The notes beneath the pieces are model-generated. The model ran no database searches. It saw only the letters and a program-made list of their open reading frames with translations, and had not been told where the DNA came from. This document shows, piece by piece, positions 1-9,154 of a stretch of DNA of 64,000 bases. Position 1 is the first letter of the stretch. Each line of letters opens with the position of its first letter. The stretch is from assembly GCF_003063315.1 (NCBI RefSeq), contig NZ_NERV01000003.1, forward strand, positions 744,001 to 808,000, read 5' to 3'. The DNA is from Limnohabitans sp. T6-5 (GTDB taxonomy: Bacteria; Pseudomonadota; Gammaproteobacteria; Burkholderiales; Burkholderiaceae_C). Both the position numbers and the translations under genes were made by a program.

Positions 1-35
1 CTGTATCGGGTTTCGTGGGTGATGGCCAGACGCAT
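1..35 (-). CDS. Transglutaminase-like protein, N-terminal fragment cut by window edge
   Basis: Only the first 11 codons are in the window, reading MRLAITHETRY from an ATG at 33-35. The His-x-Thr-x-Tyr opening is how the N-terminal beta domain of bacterial transglutaminase-like proteins usually starts, and the large transglutaminase gene further upstream on this strand opens in a similar way (HVTHYEY). It begins 12 bases after the stop of the fused ATP-grasp/alpha-E gene, on the same strand, so it looks like the third gene of that operon. Such clusters commonly contain a second, shorter transglutaminase. The call rests on a very short peptide plus context. Confidence 0.6.
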   Translation of the reverse strand, partial: MRLAITHETRY

Positions 36-47
36 GGGAACAATCGA

Positions 48-2720
48 TCAAGCGCCAAAGCTGAAACGGGCTTCACCGCTGTGGGTGAAAAACAGCGCGC
101 ACAGCTGGTCGGACACCTGCCGTGCGGCGCTTTGGCAATGCCCCAAAGCCGCATGCAAGGGCAGGGGCTGGGCCGAGCCCATGAAGTGGGCATCGGGCGC
201 ACTGTACAGAGGCCACAAGGCTTCGGGCGTGAGGTCCACCAAACGCGGCACCAAACCTGCCAGCGGCACGGTGGCGCCATCGGCCAGATTGCCCATGCGC
301 AGCAGGCGCGAACGCAAAGTGTGCGCCACCCAGCCCAGGGCGCGGGGGTTGTCGGGGTTGGTGACCAGCAGGTCCATCAGGGCCTGTGGCGTGCGGCTTT
401 GCTGGTATTGCGCGTGGAAGCTGATGGTGCTGTCAAACAGGTCCAGCACCGCATCAAAGCCCGCTTGCTCGCCAATCAGGCCGCCTTGCACGGCTTCGCT
501 CAGAGCGCTCGACAAAAACTCCAGCCGCTCGATGTGGCGGCCAATCGACAAGAGGCGCCAGCCATCGTCGCGCGTCATGCGGTCGGTTTGCGCCCCAGTG
601 AGCGCTGCCAGCATCTGACTGGTTTCGCCCAGCAGGGCTTGCACTTCCACCGTGTCTTGCGAGTTGTCGCTGGCCACCGAGTTGAAAAAGCGCGATTCGG
701 CTTGCTCCAGCAGCCGCCAGTGTTCGGGCGACAGGCGCTCGCGCACCGAAGAGGCGGCCAGCCGCACCGAGCGCAGGTTAAAACCCACGCTGGTGGCCAA
801 GGTCTTGTCCCAAAGCCCAGCGATCAGCGAACGCTCAAACACGCGGTGCGACAGCGCGGCGGCAGGCACACCCGGGCGCACCAGGCCGTGGCGCGTGGCC
901 ATGCGGGTGATGAAGTTCAAAAGCAGTGGCTGGTTCTGGTTTTCGCTGTTCAAAATCTCCAGACTCATGCGCACCAGACGCAAGGTGTTTTCGGTGCGCT
1001 CGGTGTAACGACCCATCCAGAACAGGTTTTCTGCGGCGCGGCTTGTGACCAGGCGCTGGCGCTGGGCCAGTATCTGGGCCGAGGGCTGTGCCGACTCGGC
1101 TTGGGGCGGCTTTGCTTCGCTGGCCGCAGTGGGCTCAGGCGGGGCGGCCGTGGCGGGCGCGACCGTGTCGTTTGCAGGTGCGGCCGATGCGCTCTGCACC
1201 CACACATCGGCGCTGCTGCCGCCGCGTTGCATGGAGGCAATGCCATCGCGCGTGCCCAAGCGGGCCAGGCCGCCGGGCAAAACTTGCCAGCCGCCTTGCG
1301 CGTCGGCCACGGCAAAGACGCGCAGCACCACCGGACGCGACTCGATCCGGGCCTGGCCGCCGGGCGGTGTTTGCCAGGTGGGCTGGTGCGACAGCGGCAA
1401 GCACGACTGCAAGGTGTGGGCGTCCGGGTCACGCAAGATGCGCCCGGCCCATTCGTCTTGCTCGCGGCGGCTGAGCTGGTGACCGAGCACCGGCTCGAAG
1501 CTTTGGCGGTCGGTGTTGTAGGGGTAGGTGGGCTTGATCACGCAACTCTGGATGCGTGGCAGCACGTCTTGCAAGGCCGCCGCTTCGCCGCACCACCAGC
1601 TGGGGATGGCGGGCAGTTGCAGCTCTTCGTTCAGCAGCGCACGCGCCAAGGAGGGCATGAAGCCCAAGAGCGCGTTCGATTCCAGAAAACCCGAGCCGGG
1701 CGTGTTGGCCACCAGCAGGTTGCCGCTGCGCACCGCTTGCAAGAGGCCGGGCACGCCCAGCGTCGATTCGGCGCGCAGCTCCAGCGGGTCGAGCCAGTCG
1801 TCGTCCACCCGCTTCAAGAGCCCGTGCACCGGCTGCAGGCCTTGCAAGGTCTTGAGGTAAAGCCGTTCATCGCGCACCGTCAGGTCGTTGCCTTGCACCA
1901 GACTCAGGCCCAGATAGCGGGCCAGGTAGGCGTGCTCGAAATAGGTTTCGTTGTAGGGGCCGGGCGTGAGCAGGGCGATGTGGGCCGAGGCCCCAGCTGG
2001 GCTGCGCGCCTTGATGCCGTCGATCAGCGTGCGGTAGGTCTCGGCTAGGCGCTGCACCGGAAAGCCTTCAAAGGCTTGCGGAAAAAGCCGCGAGACGATG
2101 AGCCGGTTTTCGAGCAGGTAGCCCAGGCCCGAAGGCGCTTGGGTGCGCTGCGACAGGAGCCACCAGCAGCCGTCCGGCCCGCGTGCCAGGTCAAACGCGG
2201 CCAGCGACAAATAGCGGCCCCCCACAGGCGGCACGCCGTGCATGGCACTCAGGTAAGCGGGGTGGCCCTGGATGAGCGCCGCAGGCAATTGCCCGCTCAG
2301 CACCAGGTTTTGCGGGCCATAGGCGTCGGCCATGATGCGTTCGAGCAGCTGCATGCGCTGCAGCACGCCCGCTTCGATCTGCTGCCAATTGGCCTCGGGC
2401 ACCATGAGTGGGAACAGGTCGAGTGACCAGGGGCGCTGCGGTTGGTCGGCGGCGGCATACACGTTGTAGGTGATGCCGTTGTCACGCACCTGGCGCTGCA
2501 AATTGCCCATGCGGGCGTTCAGCCCGTCCGGGCCTTCGGCGCCCAGATGCTGGATGAAGGTTTGCCATGCCGCGCTCATGCAGGTGGCTGGGGCCTGCGT
2601 GTGGGTCAGTCCGCGCAGTTCGTCCCAGTGGCCCTCGGGCGCGGCCAGCGCCTGGTGCGTCAGCCAGTTCATGGCTTGCGCGTCCAGGGGCTGGGGTGTG
2701 CCGTGGCGGGATTCATTCAT
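48..2720 (-). CDS. Fused circularly permuted ATP-grasp / alpha-E protein (DUF404-DUF407-DUF403)
   Basis: 890 aa. Residues about 1-510 are a circularly permuted type 2 ATP-grasp domain (landmarks TPGPYNETYFEHAYLA and RVDDDWLDP). An Ala/Pro-rich linker (about 515-560) joins it to an alpha-helical alpha-E domain that opens with SRAAENLFWMGRYTERTEN. The family is predicted to ligate or modify peptides together with transglutaminases; the substrate is unknown. The gene lies 14 bases after the DUF2126 transglutaminase and 12 bases before another transglutaminase start, so it is mid-operon. Compared with the unfused paralogue at 9155, several conserved ATP-grasp residues differ: LEDNLRVPSG becomes LSQRTQAPSG, and the glycine-rich GAGGYG loop is absent. 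The catalytic half may therefore be degenerate. Confidence 0.9.
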   Translation of the reverse strand: MNESRHGTPQPLDAQAMNWLTHQALAAPEGHWDELRGLTHTQAPATCMSAAWQTFIQHLGAEGPDGLNARMGNLQRQVRDNGITYNVYAAADQPQRPWSLDLFPLMVPEANWQQIEAGVLQRMQLLERIMADAYGPQNLVLSGQLPAALIQGHPAYLSAMHGVPPVGGRYLSLAAFDLARGPDGCWWLLSQRTQAPSGLGYLLENRLIVSRLFPQAFEGFPVQRLAETYRTLIDGIKARSPAGASAHIALLTPGPYNETYFEHAYLARYLGLSLVQGNDLTVRDERLYLKTLQGLQPVHGLLKRVDDDWLDPLELRAESTLGVPGLLQAVRSGNLLVANTPGSGFLESNALLGFMPSLARALLNEELQLPAIPSWWCGEAAALQDVLPRIQSCVIKPTYPYNTDRQSFEPVLGHQLSRREQDEWAGRILRDPDAHTLQSCLPLSHQPTWQTPPGGQARIESRPVVLRVFAVADAQGGWQVLPGGLARLGTRDGIASMQRGGSSADVWVQSASAAPANDTVAPATAAPPEPTAASEAKPPQAESAQPSAQILAQRQRLVTSRAAENLFWMGRYTERTENTLRLVRMSLEILNSENQNQPLLLNFITRMATRHGLVRPGVPAAALSHRVFERSLIAGLWDKTLATSVGFNLRSVRLAASSVRERLSPEHWRLLEQAESRFFNSVASDNSQDTVEVQALLGETSQMLAALTGAQTDRMTRDDGWRLLSIGRHIERLEFLSSALSEAVQGGLIGEQAGFDAVLDLFDSTISFHAQYQQSRTPQALMDLLVTNPDNPRALGWVAHTLRSRLLRMGNLADGATVPLAGLVPRLVDLTPEALWPLYSAPDAHFMGSAQPLPLHAALGHCQSAARQVSDQLCALFFTHSGEARFSFGA

Positions 2721-2734
2721 TCAACCATTGTCGC

Positions 2735-5700
2735 TCAGGCATTGCGCAGATCCAGTGTGTACGGGAACTCAGGACTGGCGTGCAGCGTGGCGTTGGGGCG
2801 CAGTGCAGCCAGCTGTTTCATCGCCCCAGGTGTATGCCCCATGCGGAAGAAACGCGCCAAGCGGCGGCTTTCGGCCTCGTAGGCGTTGACCGGGAAGCTG
2901 TCGTAACTGCGGCCACCGGGGTGAACGACGTGGTACTGGCAGCCGCCCAGAGACCGCTTCATCCAGGTGTCCACCAGGTCCACCGTCAGCGGCGCGTGCA
3001 CGCCAATGCTCGGGTGCAGCGACGAAGGCGGGTTCCAGGCTTTGTAACGGACGCTGGCCACGTACTCGCCCACCACGCCCGTGGGCTGCAAGGGCAGAGG
3101 CTTACCGTTGACTGTGACGGTGTGGCGCGACGGGTTCATGCCGGTCACATGCACCTCGATGCGTTCCAGCGACGAATCCACATAACGGGCGGTGCCGCCT
3201 GCGCCGCTTTCTTCGCCCATGACGTGCCAGGGCTCCAGTGCATTGCGCAGGGTGACCACCGCACCGTCGACCCGGATTTGCCCCACCAGCGGGAAACGGA
3301 ACTCAAAATGCGGCGCAAACCAGCTGGGGTCAAAGTGGAAGCCCGCATCGCCCAGCTCGGTGAGCACGTCGTCAAAGTCCTTGTGGATCCAGTGCGGCAG
3401 CATGAAGCGGTCGTGCAGCTCGGTGCCCCAGCGCGTCACGGGCGCTGAATACGGCTCGTCCCAGAAGCGGGCCACCAGCGCACGCAGCAAGAGTTGCTGC
3501 ACGATGCTCATGCGCTCGTGCGGTGGCATCTCGAAAGCGCGCAGCTCCAGTAGGCCCAGCCGTCCGGTGCTGCTGTCGGGTGAATACATCTTGTCGATGC
3601 AAAACTCGCTGCGGTGGGTGTTGCCGGTCACGTCGACCAGGATGTTGCGCAGGGTGCGGTCGACCACCCAAGGTGCCATGTCGGTCCCGTATTTTTGGCG
3701 GTTGCGGGTGATCTCGCGCAGCGCGATCTCCAGCTCATAGACCTGGTCATTGCGCGCCTCGTCCACACGCGGTGCCTGGCTGGTCGGGCCGATGAACATG
3801 CCGCTGAACAAATAACTCAGGCTCGGGTGGTTGTGCCAGTACAGCACCAAGCTGGCCAGCAACTCGGGGCGGCGCAAGAAGGGGCTGTCGGCGGGCGTGG
3901 CCCCGCCCATCACCATGTGGTTGCCGCCGCCCGTGCCCGTGTGGCGGCCGTCGGTCATGAACTTTTCAGCAGACAGGCGCGTCTCGAAAGCGGCTTTGTA
4001 CAAAAACTCGGTGTGCTCGACCAACTCTTTCCAGTTGTGGGCCGGGTGGATGTTGACCTCGATCACACCCGGGTCGGGCGTGACCTGCAGCAGTTTGAGG
4101 CGCGGATCGCGTGGCGGTGGGTAGCCTTCGAGCACGATCTTCATGCCCAGCTTCAGCGCTGTGGCTTCGACCGCGCTCAACAGCGCCAGGTAGTCTTCCA
4201 GGCGGGCCAAGGGCGGCATGAAGACATACAGCACGCCCGACTTCTCGCCCTTGGCCATGGCCTCGGCTTCGACTTGGGGGCCGTTGGCGCGCTGGGGGTC
4301 ACGCACTTCCACGCACAGGGCTGTGCGCACCACAGACGGGTCGGACTCGAATTTGACAGGCGCGGCGGCTTTCACCGCTGCGCTGGCGTGGCGCGCTTGC
4401 AGCGTGATGGGGGCGGCAGGCAATGCTGTCCGGGGGGCAAAAGGGTCCTGTTCGATTTGGTGCCAGCGGTCGGTGGGCGCCGCCCACGGCAGCGAGTCCA
4501 GCGGCAGTCGCCAACCCATGGGGGAGTCACCTGGCATGAGGTACATGCGCTCGTCGCGCACGAACCAAGGGCCGGTTTGCCATGACGTCCCCGTCAGCTC
4601 AGGCGAGGCCGTTTCGACAGGCTGAATGGGCAGCACAAAACCTATTGCCTGGTCCAAGCCCTTGCTGAAAATACGGCGCAAGCGGTTGCGCTCCATCTCG
4701 TCGTCCAGCCGTGCATCAAACGGGTCCACGTTCACGGGCAATCGGCGTTCACGCCACAGGTAGTACCAGGTGTCCTCGTAGCCCGGCAGCACGGTGTCTG
4801 CGCTCAAGCCCAGATGCGCCGTGAGCCCTTGCATGAAGCGCTTAGCGTCGGCGCTGGTGTAGTGGCTGGGTTCGCGTTCGTCGGCAAACACCTCGGGGTT
4901 TTGCCAGCAGGGCGTGCCATCGGCACGCCAGTAAATGCTCAGTGCCCAGCGCGGCAGTTGCTCGCCCGGGTACCACTTGCCTTGGCCAAAGTGCAAAAAA
5001 CCACCCTGGCCGTATTGCTGGCGCAGCTTGTGCACCAGCTCGGTGGCCAGGCCACGCTTGGTTGGGCCTAGGGCGTCGGTGTTCCACTCTGCACCATCGC
5101 GGTCTTGGGTCGACACAAAGGTGGGCTCGCCGCCCATGGTCAGGCGCACGTCTTGAGCTACCAACTGCGCATCGACTTGTTCACCCAGCGTGAGCACATC
5201 TGCCCATTGCTCGTCGCTGTAGGGCTTGGTCACGCGGGGCGACTCGTGGATGCGCGTCACGCTCATCTCGTGGTGGAACTCGACCTCGGCTTCGTCCATC
5301 AGGCCCTCAATGGGGGCGGCGGCCGAAGGTTGGGGTGTGCAGGCCAGCGGGATGTGGCCTTCGCCCGCCAGAAGGCCGGAGGTCGGGTCCAGCCCCACCC
5401 AGCCCGCGCCCGGCAAATACACCTCGCACCAGGCGTGCAGGTCGGTGAAGTCGACTTCGGTGCCGCTCGGGCCATCGAGCGATTTCACATCCGGGGCCAG
5501 CTGGATCAGGTAGCCGGAGACAAAGCGGGCCGCGATGTTCATGTGGCGAAACAGCTGCACCAAGAGCCAGGCTGAGTCGCGGCAGGAGCCACTTTTCAGG
5601 GTCAGGGTTTCCTCGGCCGTTTGCACACCGGGTTCCATGCGGATGGTGTAGCGGATGTCTTGGTGCAAGCGCTGGTTGATCTGCACCAAAAAGTCGATGG

Positions 5701-6121
5701 TGCGCTGGCGCTTGCGGTCCATGCTGGCCAGGTATTTCTTGAACAGCGGGGTTTTGTGGTCTTTGTCCAGATACGACTGCAGCTCTTCCCGCACGGTGTC
5801 CGAGTACTTGAAGGGCACTTCTTCGGCCGATGGTTCCAGAAAGAAGTCAAAGGGGTTGAACACGGCCATTTCGGTGACCACGTCCACCGTGACCTTGAAA
5901 GCGGTGGTTTTTTTCGGGAAGACCAGCCGCGCCTGGTAGTTGGCAAAAGCGTCTTGCTGCCAGTTGATGAAATGCTCTGCGGGCTCGACCTTGAGGCTGT
6001 AGCTCAGGATACGGCTGCGGCTGTGCGGCGCAGGGCGCAGGCGAATCACCTGGGGGCCGAGCTGCACGGGGCGGTCGTATTCGTAATGGGTAACGTGATG
6101 CAGGGCAACGTGTATCGACAT
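2735..6121 (-). CDS. Transglutaminase / DUF2126 family protein
   Basis: 1128 aa from the ATG at 6119-6121 (MSIHVALHHVTHYEY). The open frame extends further upstream, but those codons do not look like protein. The N-terminal beta domain (about 1-110) precedes a transglutaminase core with the expected triad: Cys180 in SGSCRDSAW, His229 in DLHAWCEVYL and Asp245 in GLDPTSG. The remainder is the large DUF2126 region, beginning near TMGGEPTFVS and containing GGNHMVMGG. It probably acts as a peptidase or peptide cross-linking enzyme with the downstream ATP-grasp/alpha-E protein. First gene of a minus-strand operon and divergent from comEC. No signal peptide is seen. Confidence 0.93.
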   Translation of the reverse strand: MSIHVALHHVTHYEYDRPVQLGPQVIRLRPAPHSRSRILSYSLKVEPAEHFINWQQDAFANYQARLVFPKKTTAFKVTVDVVTEMAVFNPFDFFLEPSAEEVPFKYSDTVREELQSYLDKDHKTPLFKKYLASMDRKRQRTIDFLVQINQRLHQDIRYTIRMEPGVQTAEETLTLKSGSCRDSAWLLVQLFRHMNIAARFVSGYLIQLAPDVKSLDGPSGTEVDFTDLHAWCEVYLPGAGWVGLDPTSGLLAGEGHIPLACTPQPSAAAPIEGLMDEAEVEFHHEMSVTRIHESPRVTKPYSDEQWADVLTLGEQVDAQLVAQDVRLTMGGEPTFVSTQDRDGAEWNTDALGPTKRGLATELVHKLRQQYGQGGFLHFGQGKWYPGEQLPRWALSIYWRADGTPCWQNPEVFADEREPSHYTSADAKRFMQGLTAHLGLSADTVLPGYEDTWYYLWRERRLPVNVDPFDARLDDEMERNRLRRIFSKGLDQAIGFVLPIQPVETASPELTGTSWQTGPWFVRDERMYLMPGDSPMGWRLPLDSLPWAAPTDRWHQIEQDPFAPRTALPAAPITLQARHASAAVKAAAPVKFESDPSVVRTALCVEVRDPQRANGPQVEAEAMAKGEKSGVLYVFMPPLARLEDYLALLSAVEATALKLGMKIVLEGYPPPRDPRLKLLQVTPDPGVIEVNIHPAHNWKELVEHTEFLYKAAFETRLSAEKFMTDGRHTGTGGGNHMVMGGATPADSPFLRRPELLASLVLYWHNHPSLSYLFSGMFIGPTSQAPRVDEARNDQVYELEIALREITRNRQKYGTDMAPWVVDRTLRNILVDVTGNTHRSEFCIDKMYSPDSSTGRLGLLELRAFEMPPHERMSIVQQLLLRALVARFWDEPYSAPVTRWGTELHDRFMLPHWIHKDFDDVLTELGDAGFHFDPSWFAPHFEFRFPLVGQIRVDGAVVTLRNALEPWHVMGEESGAGGTARYVDSSLERIEVHVTGMNPSRHTVTVNGKPLPLQPTGVVGEYVASVRYKAWNPPSSLHPSIGVHAPLTVDLVDTWMKRSLGGCQYHVVHPGGRSYDSFPVNAYEAESRRLARFFRMGHTPGAMKQLAALRPNATLHASPEFPYTLDLRNA

Positions 6122-6330
6122 ATCTCGTTCAGCGCAACAGGGGCTGCACGCATGACAAATGCAGCTTGGGCTTTCTAAACTAGCAAGACACGCGCCAGCC
6201 TGGGGTTTTGAAACATGCAGGCCAAACAACGCAAGGCGCAGCACACAGCCAATTCAGGGAGGCTGCCGATGAAGACAAGACCGAACCGGGCATGGCCCCG
6301 CACGCGCATGGGCCGCCTTGCAGGGTGTCC
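6122..6330. promoter_or_regulatory. Divergent gap between the DUF2126 transglutaminase and comEC
   Basis: About 210 bases separate the two divergent starts. The comEC frame stays open upstream to a TTG at 6208, but the first convincing start is the ATG at 6331, with AGGGTG six bases upstream. Promoters for both directions should lie here. I see no strong -35/-10 pair and no clear operator. Confidence 0.35.
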
Positions 6331-8937
6331 ATGAACTGGGCGCAACGCTTGTGGCCTTGCCTCTTGGCGTGGTGTGTGGGCTTGGCGCTGCAATTGCAAC
6401 AAGCGGCGCTGTGGCCCACGGGCGCTTACCTGGGCATGGCCGCCTTGGCTGCGCTCTGGGTGTGGGGGCTCTCCCGGGCCGGGCATGGGCGCTGGCTGGC
6501 TGAGGGGACGCGGCTGGGGCTCATGGTGTTGGCTTGGGGTGGGCTGTCGTTCGCCTGCACAGGGCTGCATGCCGTGTCCAAAGTGGTCAGCACAAACAGC
6601 GATTGGGAAGGTCATGACCTGGATCTGGTGGGCGTGGTGCAGGCCATGCCACAAAGGCAAGAACAGGGTTGGCGTTTTCGTTTTCAGGTGGAAGATGCTC
6701 GCCGGGCCGGTGTTGCTGTCGTCGTGCCTGAGCAGCTGTATCTGGGCTGGTATGGCAAGGAGGGCGTGAGCGACAGTGGCTGGCGTTTGTCGCCCCTGCC
6801 TGAGCCTGTGCTGGCGGGGGAGCGTTGGCGCCTGCGGGCGCGGCTCAAGGCCCCGCATGGGCATTTGAATCCTCGGGGTTTTGACTACGAACTCTGGTTA
6901 TGGGAGCAAGGCGTGGGCGCCACCGCTTATGTGCGCACCGGTGCCACCGACCCGCCGCCACAGCGCCTGGCGCAGACCTGGACGCACCCGGTGGAGTGGT
7001 GGCGGCAATCGGTGCGTGACCGTTTGCTGCTGCGTTTGTCGGCCTGGGGTGAGGGGGCCTGGGGTGGGGGGGCCGCCCCCGGGCCCAACCTGGCGGGCAT
7101 TGTGGCGGCCCTGGTCACGGGCGATCAGGCCGCGATTGACCGCAGCGACTGGGATGTGTTTCGTGCCACGGGCGTGGCCCACCTCATGAGCATTTCCGGT
7201 TTGCATGTGACCATGTTTGCCTGGTTGGCGGCAGTCACCGTGGGCTGGTGCTGGCGCATGTCGGCGCTGTGGGGCTTTCAAGGGGCTTTGCGCTGGCCTG
7301 CAGCCCATGTGGGTGCCTGGGCCGGGTTGGTGCTGGCGGCTTTGTATGCCTTGTTCAGTGGCTGGGGCGTGCCTGCGCAGCGCACTTTGTGGATGCTGGC
7401 GGTGGTGGTCGTGCTTCGGGTGTCGGCACGGCAGTGGCCAGTGGGCCTGATCTGGCTGCTGGCGGGGGTGGTGGTGCTCACCATCGATCCCTGGGCCTTG
7501 TTGCAAGCAGGTTTCTGGCTGAGTTTTGTGGCGGTGGGCGTCTTGTTGGCCAGCACAGGTCACGATGGCCATGCCCCGCCTGAAGTACCAGGACAGGATG
7601 CTTGGGATGCACCAAAAGGCGGCACCAAGGGGGTGCCCTTTTGGGTAATGCACCAAGGGGGTGCCGGGCTGGTCAAGCAGCTCCGAACCTGGGTTTGCGG
7701 CCCTGCCTTGACCCGTGTGCTGGGCCTGTTGCGCGAACAAGGCGTGGTCACTGTGGCCTTGGCGCCTTTGACTTTGTTGTTTTTCGGGCAACTCTCCCTG
7801 GTGGGTTTGCTGGCCAATTTGGTGGCCATTCCCTGGGTGACTTTGCTGATCACCCCCTTGGCCATGCTGGGACTGGTCTGGCCGGGGGCGTGGGTTTGGG
7901 CTGCGGTGTGTTTGCAGCCCTTGGTGGTCTGGCTGTCCTGGCTGGCTACTTGGCCGCAGGCCAGTGTGAGCACGGCCATGCCGCCCTGGGGCCTGGCTGT
8001 GCTGGCGCTGGTGGGGGCGGTGGTCTGGGTGTTGCCTGCGCCCCGGTCTTTGAAAGTGCTGAGTGTGCCGCTGTTTTGGCCGGTCTTGTTTTGGGCGTCC
8101 CCCCGACCTGTGGTGGGCAGCTTTGAGCTGCTGGCGGCCGATGTGGGGCAGGGCAACGCCGTCTTGGTGCGCACCGCTCACCACAGCCTGTTGTACGACG
8201 CAGGGCCCCAGTATTCGACCGAAAGTGATGCGGGCCACCGCGTGTTGGTGCCCTTGCTGTCGCAAATGGGGGAGCGGCTGGATCGCCTGGTGCTCAGCCA
8301 CCGCGACAGTGACCACACAGGGGGTGCCCGAGCCATTTTGGCCATGCAGCCACAGGCGGATCTGTGGACGTCGCTCGAAGACGAGCACCCTTTGCACCGC
8401 TTGCGCGGCACCTGGACACGCTGCCAGGCTGGCCAGTCCTGGGTCTGGGATGGCGTGCGTTTTGAGGTGCTGCATCCACCGTCACCCAGCATGGGGGCCA
8501 AAGACGGACGGGACGGGCCTGTGCAAGACCGCCAGTCTCTGGGCAAACCCAACGCCGTCAGCTGTGTGCTGCGCATCTCGGATGCCCACGCCTCGGCCTT
8601 GTTGGCCGGTGACATCGAGTCGCCCCAGGAGTTGAGGCTGGTCGAGGCGGGCTTGTCCAAGGTGGATGTGCTGCTGGTGCCTCACCACGGCAGCAAAACC
8701 TCGTCGAGTCCGCCGTTCTTGCAGACCTTGCAGCCCCGGCTGGCGCTGGTGCAGGCCGGTTACCGCAACCGCTTCGGGCACCCCGCAGCGCCAGTGGTGG
8801 CGCGCTACGACAGCCTGCACATCAGGGTGGTGGACAGCGCCCATTGCGGTGCGGCCACCTGGCGCAGCGATGCGCCTGAACAAGTGCTGTGCGAGCGGGA
8901 ACGATCGCGCCGGTACTGGCACCACCTGCCGCCCTGA
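6331..8937 (+). CDS. comEC: ComEC/Rec2 family DNA-uptake channel protein
   Basis: 868 aa from the ATG at 6331. An N-terminal pair of hydrophobic segments is followed by an OB-like soluble domain, then the competence domain with many membrane segments (from about ATGVAHLMSISGLHV onward). The C-terminus is a metallo-beta-lactamase-like domain with DVGQGNAVLV, the metal motif HRDSDHTGG near residue 657, and VPHHGSKTSS. ComEC carries single-stranded DNA across the inner membrane during natural transformation, and the lactamase-like domain is thought to degrade the other strand. The length fits Gram-negative ComEC. It is a single gene between two copies of the ATP-grasp/alpha-E system, with no other competence genes nearby. 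The start could instead be ATG 6292. Confidence 0.93.
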   Translation: MNWAQRLWPCLLAWCVGLALQLQQAALWPTGAYLGMAALAALWVWGLSRAGHGRWLAEGTRLGLMVLAWGGLSFACTGLHAVSKVVSTNSDWEGHDLDLVGVVQAMPQRQEQGWRFRFQVEDARRAGVAVVVPEQLYLGWYGKEGVSDSGWRLSPLPEPVLAGERWRLRARLKAPHGHLNPRGFDYELWLWEQGVGATAYVRTGATDPPPQRLAQTWTHPVEWWRQSVRDRLLLRLSAWGEGAWGGGAAPGPNLAGIVAALVTGDQAAIDRSDWDVFRATGVAHLMSISGLHVTMFAWLAAVTVGWCWRMSALWGFQGALRWPAAHVGAWAGLVLAALYALFSGWGVPAQRTLWMLAVVVVLRVSARQWPVGLIWLLAGVVVLTIDPWALLQAGFWLSFVAVGVLLASTGHDGHAPPEVPGQDAWDAPKGGTKGVPFWVMHQGGAGLVKQLRTWVCGPALTRVLGLLREQGVVTVALAPLTLLFFGQLSLVGLLANLVAIPWVTLLITPLAMLGLVWPGAWVWAAVCLQPLVVWLSWLATWPQASVSTAMPPWGLAVLALVGAVVWVLPAPRSLKVLSVPLFWPVLFWASPRPVVGSFELLAADVGQGNAVLVRTAHHSLLYDAGPQYSTESDAGHRVLVPLLSQMGERLDRLVLSHRDSDHTGGARAILAMQPQADLWTSLEDEHPLHRLRGTWTRCQAGQSWVWDGVRFEVLHPPSPSMGAKDGRDGPVQDRQSLGKPNAVSCVLRISDAHASALLAGDIESPQELRLVEAGLSKVDVLLVPHHGSKTSSSPPFLQTLQPRLALVQAGYRNRFGHPAAPVVARYDSLHIRVVDSAHCGAATWRSDAPEQVLCERERSRRYWHHLPP

Positions 8938-8945
8938 GCGGCGCC

Positions 8946-9016
8946 ATGTCGGGGTCTTCGACCGCCGACCTGCGAAGGAGCCGCATCCTGTAGGTCTGCA
9001 CTCGCAGAGTCCGACA
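8946..9016. repeat. Dispersed palindromic repeat, copy 1 (two arms)
   Basis: The left arm (8946-8973) reads ATGTCGGGGTCTTCGACC and on to GACCTGC. The right arm (8990-9016) is its imperfect reverse complement, ending AGAGTCCGACAT. It lies just after the comEC stop and could fold as a hairpin in the transcript. The same family recurs at 9053, 10633, 11909 and 18015. Confidence 0.7.
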
Positions 9017-9052
9017 TCTGCCGTGCTTCATGGCGTGAGGGTTGACCCCCAA

Positions 9053-9085
9053 ATGTCGAGGTTTTCGACCGCCGACCCGCAAAAA
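9053..9085 (+). repeat. Dispersed repeat, copy 2 (single arm)
   Basis: It reads ATGTCGAGGTTTTCGACCGC followed by CGACCCGC and closely matches the left arm of copy 1 about 105 bases upstream. No nearby right arm is visible. It lies between comEC and the cp-ATP-grasp gene. Confidence 0.65.
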
Positions 9086-9154
9086 TGATTGTTTGGACTC
9101 GGTCATCAAAAACGGGTACGCATCTTGCTATCCTCTCTACAGGAGTGACGAGCT

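Noticed and set aside
15..2048. A 677-codon plus-strand open frame
   Set aside because: It is the antisense shadow of the fused ATP-grasp/alpha-E gene. The His/Gln/Arg-rich composition is typical of reverse frames in GC-rich DNA.
8938..9154. A small gene or RNA between comEC and the ATP-grasp gene
   Set aside because: The sequence is mostly copies 1 and 2 of the dispersed repeat plus a ribosome-binding site; no coding pattern or tRNA-like fold was seen.
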